Assembly (NCBI RefSeq): GCF_008122205.1
Contig: NZ_PHNJ01000003.1
Span: 62,001-126,000, forward strand
Length of the DNA stretch: 64,000 nucleotides
Reading direction: 5' to 3'
Origin: Natronococcus pandeyae
GTDB taxonomy: Archaea; Halobacteriota; Halobacteria; Halobacteriales; Natrialbaceae
The notes beneath the pieces were generated by a model. It did not search any database and was not told where the DNA came from. It saw nothing but the letters and a program-made list of their open reading frames with translations. Below, piece by piece: positions 54,181 to 62,913 of the stretch. Numbering within the stretch: the stretch's first letter is position 1; each line of letters opens with the position of its first letter. The position numbers and the translations under genes were made by a program.

Positions 54181-54597
54181 TCCTTTTGGCGAACAACTTC
54201 GTGAGCCGGCCGTCCGTTCTGGAGGGATTTTAACGACTCCGAGGTTCTGTATGGGATCGTTCGAAAGACAGTTTGCGTCTTTCGTAACCGAGCGGATCTG
54301 CAGTAAGCGAGGACTTTGCTTCCGCAAGATCAGCGGGACGCGACCCCGACAGACTCCGCGAGGCCAGCAAAACCGACGGTTTCAATCGATGACGAGAGAC
54401 CGGGGCTCTGTAGCCACGCAGGTTCTCGAGAGCGTTTTCCAATCCCTCTACTCCATACACATGTTCAACTGTTACGTAAAAAATATAATAAGAATCATAT
54501 TCCACAGAGACTAATTTTCCCTACCGGGGAGTGTCCTGTGACATTCCGTCGATGCTCCCTGGGCTCCATTACACTTTCACTCCTCGTTCCCCGGAGA
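54181..54597. other. Gene-free region after tRNA-Thr
   Basis: I see no convincing gene. TGGAGGGATTTT (about 54220-54232) is an inverted match to the tRNA 3' part (AAATCCCTCCA) and could form a long weak stem. A 91-codon minus-strand frame (54230-54505) has no recognisable domain. The stretch just before 54520 is A+T-rich. Confidence 0.4.
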
Positions 54598-54863
54598 ACT
54601 ATAGTACCAACTGAAACGAGTTCCACACCGATCGCACTGTCCGCGGTTCTCGCTCGCGTCGCTCACGGGTCGTTCCTCCCCGTTCGCGTTCCGCGGCTCT
54701 CACTCACTTCGTGCTCACGGGTCGCGTTCGCTCCCCGCTCGCGTTCCGCGGTTCTCACTCACTTCGTTCGTTCCGAACCGCGCTCGCTCCGAACCGCGCA
54801 CGTTCCGAACCGCGCTCCCATCGTGCGAGCGGGTGTGCACTGACGTTCAGTGGCTACGATACT
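54598..54863 (-). mobile_element. MITE-like element, copy 2
   Basis: It is the reverse-oriented partner of the element at 42227-42563. From the left: GTACCAACTGAAAC end, CCGATCGCAC, blocks of GTTCTCACTCACTTCG and GTTCCGAACCGCGC, and the right end with TGTGCACTGACGTTCAGTGG and CTACGATACT. It has fewer interior repeats than copy 1. No transposase. Confidence 0.7.
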
Positions 54864-55175
54864 CCACAGTAGCCGCGAGAGATGGAACGACGGTCGTTCG
54901 TCACGCCGACGCCGGAGACGCCGCTCTGGTCGTGTGTTTGCAAGTGGTTATGAAGGGTTGGGAGCGTGGAACTCCGCGTCTTATCCATTGAAGTGCTGGT
55001 GATTAGTCTTGCTCCCAAAACAGATTGGGTTGACGACGGATCGGGTCCGATCGATCGTCTCCGGTATTACCGCGCGAACGTGCCGTCTCTCTCATCTGGA
55101 GGTGTTACAGGGCGTGAGGACTCGAGGATCAGCGACGAGACGAGCGAATCCGACGAACCCGAACCCTGGCCGTCG
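54864..55175. other. Gene-free region between the MITE and bioN
   Basis: No gene or repeat is recognisable. Short frames here are not supported by any protein motif. Confidence 0.35.
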
Positions 55176-55880
55176 TCACAGAAACGCGGTCAGCACGAGG
55201 ACGATCGAGAGACTCAGTACGGGTGCGTCACGCCGTGAGAACGACAGCGGCGGAAGCGTCGGATTCCACGAGAAGCAGCGAGCCTGGAGCGCGAGCGAGA
55301 GCCGGTCGGCCCGGTCGAACGTCCGCGAGAGGCCGAGCAGTCCGAGCGTCGTGAGCCGATCGACGGCTCCCCGTTCGGTCCCGAGTCGCGCGGCCATCGC
55401 GTCGCGGATGGTTCGCATATCCGACTGGAGCACGGGCAGGAATCGGAAGACGAGCGCGACGCCGATGCCGAGCAGTTGACCGGGCTTTCCGGGAATCGTC
55501 CGCTGGATCGCGGCTCGAGAGTGGCGAACCGGGGTCGTCCGGACGTAGGCCGCACTGACGAGCAGAATGAGCAGGACCCGGTAGCTCGCCAGCGCGGTAG
55601 TGAGCCCGGAGTCGAGGTCGATCCAGGGCGATCCCAGCGTCGCCGCCGCGACGATCGGCCCGAGCGCGAGGATGACCAGCGCGAACCGATAGGCGTAGAG
55701 CGTCTCGAGCAGGGGCACTCGGGCGACGACCAGAACGACCGCGGTCAGCGCGGAGAGAGCGACCAGCGCGCGCGGCGTCGTGTGGGCGAGCGCGGTCGCG
55801 GCGAAGCCGATCTGGACCGCCAGCTTGGAGCGCGGATCGAGCCGGTGAACGATCGTATCGCCGGGTTCGTAGGTCAGCAT
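55176..55880 (-). CDS. bioN: Biotin ECF transporter T component
   Basis: 234 residues with five or six membrane segments. The cytoplasmic Arg-rich loop after the third segments carries M-A-A-R-L-G-T-E-R-G and L-A-L-Q-A-R-C-F, corresponding to the Ala-Arg-Gly coupling helices of EcfT/BioN. It couples the BioM ATPase to the BioY substrate subunit. It begins four bases after the bioM stop. Confidence 0.88.
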   Translation of the reverse strand: MLTYEPGDTIVHRLDPRSKLAVQIGFAATALAHTTPRALVALSALTAVVLVVARVPLLETLYAYRFALVILALGPIVAAATLGSPWIDLDSGLTTALASYRVLLILLVSAAYVRTTPVRHSRAAIQRTIPGKPGQLLGIGVALVFRFLPVLQSDMRTIRDAMAARLGTERGAVDRLTTLGLLGLSRTFDRADRLSLALQARCFSWNPTLPPLSFSRRDAPVLSLSIVLVLTAFL

Positions 55881-55884
55881 CGGC

Positions 55885-56604
55885 TCACCGAATCGTGCTC
55901 CGGTCTCGCGGAACCCGAACCTCGAGGCCCTCGAGTTTCTCGACGGCCGTCTCGGGCGGGTCGTCGACGACGACCCGTCCGCCGGCCATCGCGACGACGC
56001 GGTCCGCGAGTCCGAGCACGTCCCGGAGGTCGTGGGTCGCGATCAGGACCCCGGTGCCGTCGGCGGCGAGCGCCTCGAGTCGCGAGAGCACCGACCGCCG
56101 GGCCGGTTCGTCGAGCCCGGTGAAGGGTTCGTCGAGCACGAGGTGGGTCGGCTCCATCGCGAGCGCGCCGGCGATGGCCACGCGGGACTGCTCGCCGCCC
56201 GAGAGCTGGTCGATCCGCTCGTCCTCGCGTCCCGCCAGGTTCACGGCCGCGAGCGCGTTTTCGACGCGGCGATCGATCTCGTCGCGCTCGAGGCCCAGAT
56301 TCTCCGGACCGAAGGCGACGTCGGCGCCGACGGTCGCGGCGACGAACTGGTCGCGGGGGTGCTGGAAGACCATACCGACGCTCGAGCGCGCGCCGATCAG
56401 GTCGTCTTCGACGTCGGTCCCGTCGACGAGGACCGTCCCGTCGTCCGGCGTCAGCAGGCCGTTGCAGTGGCGCAGCAGCGTCGTCTTGCCACTGCCGTTG
56501 GCGCCCGCGAGGACGACGAACTCGCCGTCGGGAATCGAGAGCGAGACGTCCTCGAGCACTCCTACGTCGTCGAAGCCGAACGAGACGGATCGAAATTCGA
56601 TCAT
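55885..56604 (-). CDS. bioM: Biotin ECF transporter ATPase
   Basis: 239 residues. Walker A is G-A-N-G-S-G-K-T-T (34-42), the Q-loop is V-F-Q-H-P-R-D-Q-F, the signature is L-S-G-G-E-Q-S-R, and Walker B is H-L-V-L-D-E-P-F-T. The Q-H-P-x-D-Q-F form is typical of ECF ATPases. It lies 15 bases after bioY. Confidence 0.92.
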   Translation of the reverse strand: MIEFRSVSFGFDDVGVLEDVSLSIPDGEFVVLAGANGSGKTTLLRHCNGLLTPDDGTVLVDGTDVEDDLIGARSSVGMVFQHPRDQFVAATVGADVAFGPENLGLERDEIDRRVENALAAVNLAGREDERIDQLSGGEQSRVAIAGALAMEPTHLVLDEPFTGLDEPARRSVLSRLEALAADGTGVLIATHDLRDVLGLADRVVAMAGGRVVVDDPPETAVEKLEGLEVRVPRDRSTIR

Positions 56605-56619
56605 CGAACTGTTCGACGG

Positions 56620-57204
56620 TTACGTGGGATCGATCCGGCCGCTGCGGACGATGGCGATCGCGGCGGCGAGTTTCAGCAGGTCCGCCGGAACGAACGGGAC
56701 AGCGACGGCGAAGCCCGCTTCGACGATGCTCGTTCCCGTGAGCCAGGAGAACCACACCATCCCGCCGGCGTAGATCAGGACCAGGCCTATTCCGAGGCTT
56801 CCGACGACGAGCGGGAGCGACGCGTCGGCCGGATCGATCAGCGTGGTTCCCCGGTGCACGAGCAGTCCCACTAGCGCCGCGGCGACCGGGAACGTCCAGA
56901 GGAAGCCCGCAGTCGGTTCTGCGAGCAGTACTCCCGGGCCGCCGGTCATTCCGGAGAAGACCGGCGCTCCGGCGGCTCCGGCGGCGAGATACAGGACGAT
57001 CGAGGCTCCTCCCCAGAGCGGACCGAGGTACAACCCGGCGAGGAAAACCACGAGCACTTGCAGCGTCACCGGCGCCGGTGAGAGCGGGTACGGGATGGTC
57101 ACGATTGCGGCCGCACCCATCAGCGCCGCGAGCAGAGCCGCTCGAGCGAACGCGTGGACGACGTCTCCCTCGATCAGGTCGACGTCGCTCCGTTCTGTTG
57201 CCAT
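56620..57204 (-). CDS. bioY: Biotin transporter substrate-binding subunit BioY
   Basis: 194 residues with six membrane segments. P-Y-P-L-S-P-A-P-V-T-L-Q-V-L-V-V-F-L-A-G and G-A-P-V-F-S-G and G-G-P-G-V-L-L-A-E-P-T-A-G-F are BioY signatures for biotin binding. First gene of bioYMN. A BirA-type operator lies 15 bases before its ATG, so the operon is likely shut off by biotin. Confidence 0.93.
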   Translation of the reverse strand: MATERSDVDLIEGDVVHAFARAALLAALMGAAAIVTIPYPLSPAPVTLQVLVVFLAGLYLGPLWGGASIVLYLAAGAAGAPVFSGMTGGPGVLLAEPTAGFLWTFPVAAALVGLLVHRGTTLIDPADASLPLVVGSLGIGLVLIYAGGMVWFSWLTGTSIVEAGFAVAVPFVPADLLKLAAAIAIVRSGRIDPT

Positions 57205-57218
57205 ACGTGACCACGGCC

Positions 57219-57246
57219 GTAAACCAAGATCAAGACTTCGGTTTAC
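57219..57246. promoter_or_regulatory. BirA-type biotin operator
   Basis: GTAAACC (57219-57225), 14 bases, then GGTTTAC (57240-57246): perfect arms. The known biotin repressor site is TTGTAAACC-N14-16-GGTTTACAA, conserved between bacteria and archaea. Position just before bioY fits repression by a helix-turn-helix biotin ligase, which lies outside the window. Confidence 0.75.
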
Positions 57247-57491
57247 CGAGTCGGCTGCGAAGCGACGGAAATGAGGGTGTGACGGGGGTATATGCTGTCA
57301 TAACGGGTACGTCCGTCACCGCCAGCTATCAGTCTCAGCAACGGACGACGAGTCGCGTGCTCGAGGGTGTTGTGCGATCGGTATTGGCGACGAAGGCGGG
57401 TATCCCACCTCCGTAACCCGGCATTATCTCTGCCGACTAGCTGGAACGACCGACAGGGCTTAATCGTCGTGTTGACCGTTCTATCGGGAGG

Positions 57492-57572
57492 ATGCGATCG
57501 ATTCGCGCAACTGGGAGGAAGAAGGGGAAGCGCTCGAGGGGGCAGACGGCCGACGGGGCATCGAGATCATGA
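57492..57572 (+). CDS. Possible short ORF coupled to the repeat-protein gene
   Basis: 26 very basic residues, M-R-S-I-R-A-T-G-R-K-K-G-K-R, whose TGA overlaps the next ATG (ATGA). GGGAGG lies just before its start but is too close for an ideal ribosome site. It may be a coupling ORF, or chance. The other bases of 57247-57491 hold nothing recognisable. Confidence 0.25.
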   Translation: MRSIRATGRKKGKRSRGQTADGASRS

Positions 57573-60500
57573 CTCGCGCCGCGTTCGTCGCGACGATGCT
57601 CACCATTTTGATGGTTACGAGCGTCGTCGCACTGCCAGTTCTCGGCGGTGGGTCGCCGTTCGCTGACGGTACCGCCGAGTCCGTCGACGACGTCGGGGGA
57701 CAGGACTCGAATCCGGGAGCTGCGGCGCTCTCTCAGATTGCTTCGACGGAAGGGACGTTCGAGCCGGTCGCGATGGGATCGGGGTCGCCCGCGGAGGCGT
57801 CACTCTCCCAGGAGACCGAGGAAGCCGTCGAAGACGGCGTCGACGAGGGGATCGCCCTCGTTCAGGCGCAGGGAATCGAAGTGACCCAGGAGCAGCGCAC
57901 GGTGGCGGTCGAGGGTGCCCAGGAGTCGGCCGCACAGCACCAGGAGGCGACCGTCGAACAGGTCCAGGCGGCGACGACCGGCGCGGTCCACGGCGCGTTG
58001 CTGCAAGAGCAGCGCGTCGAGGTCGAACAGATCCAGATCGCCGTCGGCGGGGCGACCGACGGCGCGCTCGAGCAACACCAGACCGCCACTGCGACGCAGC
58101 TCCAGAGCGCGACGTGGGGCGCGACCCACGGCGCGCTCGCCCAGGCACAGCGCGTGACCGTCGAGCAGCTGCAAGTCGCCACTCGCGGCGCGGCCGCGGG
58201 CGCCGCGAGCGAGGCCGGCGAGCGGGATATCGACCGAGTGCCGGTCATTCAGGAGGCGGCCCAGGGCTCGGCCTACGGCGTCCTCGAGCAGTACCAGAAA
58301 CTCACGGTCGAGCAGCGCCAGCAGGTCACGCTCGACCACGTCCAGCACGCCGCGGCCGGGGCGGCGGCCGGCGCGCTCGAGGGGAGCACGCCCGAGGCGC
58401 TCGAACAGATCCAGGAGATCGAGATCGAACAGTATCAGCAGGTGACGATCAAGCAGGTCCAGAAGGCGGCGGTTGGTGCCGCGAAAGGTGCACTCGTCCA
58501 GCAGCAGACGGTGACGGTCGAGCAAACCCAGGCCGCGGCGCGCGGAGCGGGAGCGGGATCGCTGGTACAGGTTCAGTTGGTCCGGATCGAGCAGGTCCAG
58601 CGGATCACCGTCACGCAGATCCAGGAGGCGTCCTTCGGCGCGGCGAAGGGCGCGATCGTCCAGAGTCAGGAGGCGACGGTCGAACAGATCCAGGCCGCCG
58701 CCCTCGGCGGGTCGCAGGGCGTGCTCGTCCAACAGCAGGAGGTGACGATCACCCAGATTCAACACGCGGCGGTCGGCGCCTCGAAGGGGGCGGTCGAGTC
58801 GGCGATCCAGTACCAGGTCGTCGAGGTCGAACAGATCCAGGCCGCCGCGTTCGGCGCCGGCGAGGGCGCGGTGGTCCAGACGCAGGTCGTCGACGTTGTT
58901 CAGGTTCAGCAACTCGCAGCGGGCGCCTCGAGCGGCTCGCTCTCGCAGCACCAGACGGCGTCGGTCGAGCAGATCCAGACGGCGGCGAAGGGTGCCAGTC
59001 AGGAGACGGCGCGACTCGTCCAGGAGCAACGCATCAGCATCACGCAGCTACAGGTGCTCACCCAGGAGAGCGCGGCCGCCGCGGCCGCCTTCGCCGCCGA
59101 GGAAGGGATCGACGACGAGGCCGAGATCGTCCAGTTCCTCGAGGTCGAGATCGAACAGCGACTCGAGGTGATCGACGAGGTCGAGGGCGAGGCACGGCTC
59201 TCGTTCCCCGAGCAGGAAACCGACGGCGAGACGGTCGTCGTCGACTCGGTCGAACTCTCCGAGGGTGGCTTCGTCGCGGTCTACGACGAGGGCTTCTTCG
59301 CGGGCGAGCCGACCGAGAGTCTCGTCGGGGTGTCCGGGTACCTCGAGCCCGGCGAGTACGAGGGCGTCGAGATCGACCTCGAGGAGCCACTCGAGGAGGA
59401 CCGCCAGCTGATCGCGGTCGCCCACCTGGATACGAACGAGAACGAGGCGTTCGACTACGTCGACACCGGCGGCGAGGAGGACGTGCCGTACGTCGGACCG
59501 GGTGGCATCCCCGTGATGGACCAGGCGATCGTCGGCCTCGAGGAAGAACCCGAACCCGAAGCGACGCTGCTCGTCGACGATCAGGAAGCCGACGGCGAGA
59601 CGCTGTTCGTCGAGGAGGCGTCGGCGACCGTCGACTACGCCATCACCGTCGAGTACGACGGCGAGCGCGTCGAGAGCGAACAGTTCGAGGCCGAGGAGAC
59701 GGTCGAGGAACTGGAACTGGAACTCGAGCCGCCGATCGAGGAGGATACGACGGTCGAAGTCGCCGTTATCGACGCCGACGAGGAGGAACTGGCGGGCGAG
59801 ACGATCGAGTACGAACTCGAGGACCCGGATCCCGACGCGACGCTCGAGGTTGCAGACCAGGAGGGTGACGGCGAGACGCTCCTCGTCGGCTCGGCGTCGG
59901 CAGCCGTCGATTTCGCCGTCGTGGCGGAGTACGACGACGAGCGCGTCGAGAGCGAGTTCTTCGAGGCCGAGGAGACGGTTACGGGGCTGGAACTCGAGCT
60001 CGAGCCGCCGATCGAGGAGAACACGACCGCGGAAATCGTCGTCGTCGATGCTGACGGTGAGGTGCTGGCGAGCGAGACGATCGAGTACGTGATCGAAGAA
60101 CCCGATCCGGATCCGACCGCGGAGCTTTCGGTCGAGAATCAACAGGGTGACGGCCAGTCGCTGGCCGTCGCGGAGGCGAGCGCGACGGTCGAGTACGCGC
60201 TCACCGTGACCGACGAAGACGACCAGCGACTCGCCGAAACCGACCTGCTCGACGCGGACGAGACGATCGAGAACGAGTCGATCCCGCTCGAGCCGCCCCT
60301 CGAGGACGACGCGACGCTCGAGGTCGCCCTCGTCGGCGCCGACGGCGAGGAGTTGGCGAGCGAGACCGTCGACTACGCGTTCGATCCCGGCTTCGAGGTC
60401 GAGTTCGTCGACTGCACCAGGGCCGAAGTCACGGCCTCGCTCGAGGACGGCGACCAGGTCGCCGCGAGCACGGGCTTCTACGACGCCGGCGGCTTCGGCA

Positions 60501-61633
60501 ACACGATCATCGAGGACTTCGTTACGGTTGGCGAGGACGTCGAGGCGCCGTTTACCGGCACGATCGTCTTCGAGGTCGGCGCGGAAGACGACTTCACTGA
60601 CGAGGACGAGATCACCGTCGGCGTCGAGGAGTACGGGCTCTACGGCACCTTCATCTCGGGGATCAGCTCGCCGGAGGCGATCCCGACGGCCACTATCGAC
60701 CATCCCCACCCCGAGGCTGAAGCGTGTCTGGAGGAGGTTCGACCGGACGAGCCGTCGATCGCCGTCACCGACGCGACGGTTGGGGAGGACGCGATCGACG
60801 TGACGTTCGGCTACGAGAATCCCAACGACGCACCACTCTTCGTCGGGAGCGAGTTCGTCGAGGGAACGACCGCCGAGGAACCGCCGACCGAACTCGAGCC
60901 CGGCGAGGGCGAGTTCACCGTCGAGTGGACGCCCCAGGACGACGAGGAACGGCTGGTCTGGGAGGTCGACCTCTCGCGGTACGAGTACGACGAGCCGCTG
61001 ACCGCCGCGACGCCGACCGCGGGCGAACTCGAGCCGGACGAGCCCGAGCCCGCGGCGTTCGCCGTCGAGATCGTGGAGACGAACGCGCCGGTCGAGCAAG
61101 GGGGGACCCTCGAGGTGGTCGCCGACCTCGCAAACGTCGGTGAGGAGGAGGGAACGCAGGAGATTGCGCTCGCGATCGACGGTACCGAGGTCGACTCGAC
61201 GACGATCAGTCTCGAGCCCGACGAGTCGGAGACGGTCACGCTGCTCACCGACACCATGGACTTTGAACCTGGCGAGTACACGGCGACCGTCTCGAGCGAG
61301 GACGACACGGCAGCAACGACGGTTTCGATCGAGGCGCCGGACGAGCCGGCCGAGGACCCTGTCGAGGAGGACGAGCAGCCCGTCGACGAGGACGAGCCAG
61401 CCGAGGATCCGACCGACGAACCGGGAGACGATCCCGCCGAGGAGCCCGCGGATGATCCGACCGAGGATCCTGTGGACGAGCCGATAGACGACCCTACTGA
61501 GGAGCCGGTCGACGAGCCGGCGGACGACGAAGCGGACGGGCCAGCCGAGGATCCAGCGGCTGATCCCGCTGACGACCCCGACAACGAATCGGCGAACGAT
61601 CCGGCTGTCAGCAACGAAGCAGTCGCTTCGTAA
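57569..61633 (+). CDS. Giant secreted protein with a Gln-rich 23-residue repeat, beta domains and an acidic tail
   Basis: 1354 residues. A signal sequence (about 5-28) precedes residues 122-508, made of some fifteen 23-residue repeats: x-Q-x-Q-x-x-x-V-E-Q-[IVL]-Q-x-A-A-x-G-A-x-x-G-A-L. Some units carry an eight-residue insert (Q-Q-V-T-I-K-Q-V). Then come a DUF7282-like domain (about 545-660, Y-L-E-P-G-E-Y-E-G-V), three beta repeats of about 90 residues (Q-E-A-D-G-E-T-L to E-T-I-E-Y), a CARDB-like domain (1165-1255, with L-A-N-V-G-E-E-E-G) and a tail of Asp/Glu-Pro units. No C-terminal anchor is seen. Probably extracellular matrix or adhesion; function unknown. Confidence 0.85.
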   Translation: MTRAAFVATMLTILMVTSVVALPVLGGGSPFADGTAESVDDVGGQDSNPGAAALSQIASTEGTFEPVAMGSGSPAEASLSQETEEAVEDGVDEGIALVQAQGIEVTQEQRTVAVEGAQESAAQHQEATVEQVQAATTGAVHGALLQEQRVEVEQIQIAVGGATDGALEQHQTATATQLQSATWGATHGALAQAQRVTVEQLQVATRGAAAGAASEAGERDIDRVPVIQEAAQGSAYGVLEQYQKLTVEQRQQVTLDHVQHAAAGAAAGALEGSTPEALEQIQEIEIEQYQQVTIKQVQKAAVGAAKGALVQQQTVTVEQTQAAARGAGAGSLVQVQLVRIEQVQRITVTQIQEASFGAAKGAIVQSQEATVEQIQAAALGGSQGVLVQQQEVTITQIQHAAVGASKGAVESAIQYQVVEVEQIQAAAFGAGEGAVVQTQVVDVVQVQQLAAGASSGSLSQHQTASVEQIQTAAKGASQETARLVQEQRISITQLQVLTQESAAAAAAFAAEEGIDDEAEIVQFLEVEIEQRLEVIDEVEGEARLSFPEQETDGETVVVDSVELSEGGFVAVYDEGFFAGEPTESLVGVSGYLEPGEYEGVEIDLEEPLEEDRQLIAVAHLDTNENEAFDYVDTGGEEDVPYVGPGGIPVMDQAIVGLEEEPEPEATLLVDDQEADGETLFVEEASATVDYAITVEYDGERVESEQFEAEETVEELELELEPPIEEDTTVEVAVIDADEEELAGETIEYELEDPDPDATLEVADQEGDGETLLVGSASAAVDFAVVAEYDDERVESEFFEAEETVTGLELELEPPIEENTTAEIVVVDADGEVLASETIEYVIEEPDPDPTAELSVENQQGDGQSLAVAEASATVEYALTVTDEDDQRLAETDLLDADETIENESIPLEPPLEDDATLEVALVGADGEELASETVDYAFDPGFEVEFVDCTRAEVTASLEDGDQVAASTGFYDAGGFGNTIIEDFVTVGEDVEAPFTGTIVFEVGAEDDFTDEDEITVGVEEYGLYGTFISGISSPEAIPTATIDHPHPEAEACLEEVRPDEPSIAVTDATVGEDAIDVTFGYENPNDAPLFVGSEFVEGTTAEEPPTELEPGEGEFTVEWTPQDDEERLVWEVDLSRYEYDEPLTAATPTAGELEPDEPEPAAFAVEIVETNAPVEQGGTLEVVADLANVGEEEGTQEIALAIDGTEVDSTTISLEPDESETVTLLTDTMDFEPGEYTATVSSEDDTAATTVSIEAPDEPAEDPVEEDEQPVDEDEPAEDPTDEPGDDPAEEPADDPTEDPVDEPIDDPTEEPVDEPADDEADGPAEDPAADPADDPDNESANDPAVSNEAVAS

Positions 61634-61717
61634 CGAGAAAACTGCCCGTCGCAGGAACCGAAGAATTCGATCGTCTCGGTACTGGTGCCTACCGCGAGCC
61701 GTTCCGAGTCGGTCTCG

Positions 61718-62008
61718 TCAGTGCTGGTGGCCGGTGGCTTCGCCGAACGTCACGCCGAAGCGCTCCTCGAACAGCTCCATCACGCGTTCCTCCTGGGCCT
61801 CGATCTGCTCGTCCGTCTCGCCGCCGTGGTGAACGAGGTGGTGTGCGCGGCTGGCGAACGAGAGCAGAGTGATGTCGCCAATCGTCTCGGCGGCGTCCTG
61901 GTCGCCCTCCGCGAGGAGGTCGACGAGTTCCGCAGGGAGCGTCACGTCATCGTTCGAGCCGTCGTCGGTCGAGATCGAGATCGAGATCGTTTCGACTTCG
62001 TCTGTCAT
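61718..62008 (-). CDS. Conserved haloarchaeal protein of unknown function
   Basis: 96 residues. I-S-I-S-I-S-T-D-D-G begins a strand, V-T-L-P-A-E-L-V-D-L-L-A-E-G follows, and F-A-S-R-A-H-H-L-V-H-H-G-G has five His in a row of helices. It ends F-G-E-A-T-G-H-Q-H. The His-rich helix and end could bind metal. No named family is certain. Confidence 0.65.
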   Translation of the reverse strand: MTDEVETISISISTDDGSNDDVTLPAELVDLLAEGDQDAAETIGDITLLSFASRAHHLVHHGGETDEQIEAQEERVMELFEERFGVTFGEATGHQH

Positions 62009-62115
62009 ACCCCTACGGTCGGGGGGTACGCGTAAAGATGCTGTGGCTTGCGCCCATTGGTTCGCGGCCGACGGTCGCCACGGTGTTTTTGCTGCTCCGT
62101 GACGAACGGTCTCGT

Positions 62116-62259
62116 ATGCCCACCGTCGAACTCGAAGAAGAAACCATCGAACGCCTGGACGGCCTCCGAATCGAAGACGAGTCCTACGACGAACTCATCA
62201 CCGAACTGATCAACATCTACGAGGCCAGCGAGTACACGCTCTTTCACGCCGGCGACTGA
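62116..62259 (+). CDS. Small antitoxin-like protein
   Basis: 47 residues from M-P-T-V-E-L-E-E-E-T. T-I-E-R-L-D-G-L-R-I-E-D-E-S-Y-D-E-L-I is the pattern of short VapB/RHH-like proteins in haloarchaea. The last part I-N-I-Y-E-A-S-E-Y-T-L-F is a short helix. No PIN-type toxin gene is next to it. Function unknown. Confidence 0.65.
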   Translation: MPTVELEEETIERLDGLRIEDESYDELITELINIYEASEYTLFHAGD

Positions 62260-62275
62260 GTCCCAACGCGGCGAG

Positions 62276-62731
62276 TCAGCTGTCGGCCACGGCCTGCCGA
62301 ACACTGTTCCACCGGCCGTTCGACTCGAGTTTCGCCTGGAGTTCGTCCGCGTACTCCTGTGTGAGCTGTTCGGCCGCTCGCCGCTGCTCTTCGTGGGAGT
62401 CACCGTTGTCGCCGAGGCCGAGCGCGCCGAGGATGCTGCTTACGACGCCGCCGGAGGAACTCGAGCCGCCACCGCCGCCCTGGCCGCCCATCGCACCCAT
62501 CTGGGCGTCGAGGTTGTCGAGTTCGGGCAGGATCTGGTCGACCTTCTCCGTGTTGGCGACGATCCGCGCCCGGTCGGGATCCTCGGGGTGTTCGATCTCG
62601 AACTCGGTCGCGGTCATGATCAGGCTCCACTGCTGGCTCGAGAACTGTGACTCCGCGATGCGCGAGGAGAACTCCTGATCGACGGTCATCCGTTCTCCGA
62701 CGATCCGGTCCGTCCACGAGTTGTTGCTCAT
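62276..62731 (-). CDS. Conserved haloarchaeal protein, DUF5799-like
   Basis: 151 residues. W-T-D-R-I-V-G-E-R-M-T-V-D-Q-E-F and Q-W-S-L-I-M-T-A-T-E-F-E-I-E-H-P form the conserved N-terminal half. A Gly/Ser linker (about 80-100) leads to a helical C-terminus. I believe it is DUF5799 from memory of the W-T-D-R-I-V-G motif; this is unverified. Confidence 0.7.
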   Translation of the reverse strand: MSNNSWTDRIVGERMTVDQEFSSRIAESQFSSQQWSLIMTATEFEIEHPEDPDRARIVANTEKVDQILPELDNLDAQMGAMGGQGGGGGSSSSGGVVSSILGALGLGDNGDSHEEQRRAAEQLTQEYADELQAKLESNGRWNSVRQAVADS

Positions 62732-62913
62732 GACCGTCGGTTGAGTCGGTGACTGTATCAGCGTTTCCCTCGATTATACTGTCGGCTGGAAGTCGGTATG
62801 GGGGATTCGCCGCGACCATCCCGCGAATCCCCACACAGTTCTCGCCGACAGTAGACACGTCGCACTCGCCGTCGCTCGAGGCAGTGTCGATTCTCGCCGG
62901 TTTCCCGGCGCGG

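Noticed and set aside
54230-54505. 91-codon minus-strand frame after tRNA-Thr as a possible integrase remnant
   Set aside because: No integrase motif is visible, and I see no direct duplication of the tRNA 3' end; only an inverted 11-base match is present.
59048-61099. 683-codon minus-strand open frame inside the repeat-protein gene
   Set aside because: Its composition (Leu/Asp/Arg repeats) follows from the GAG/GTC-rich codons of the real gene, which has a signal peptide and recognisable domains.
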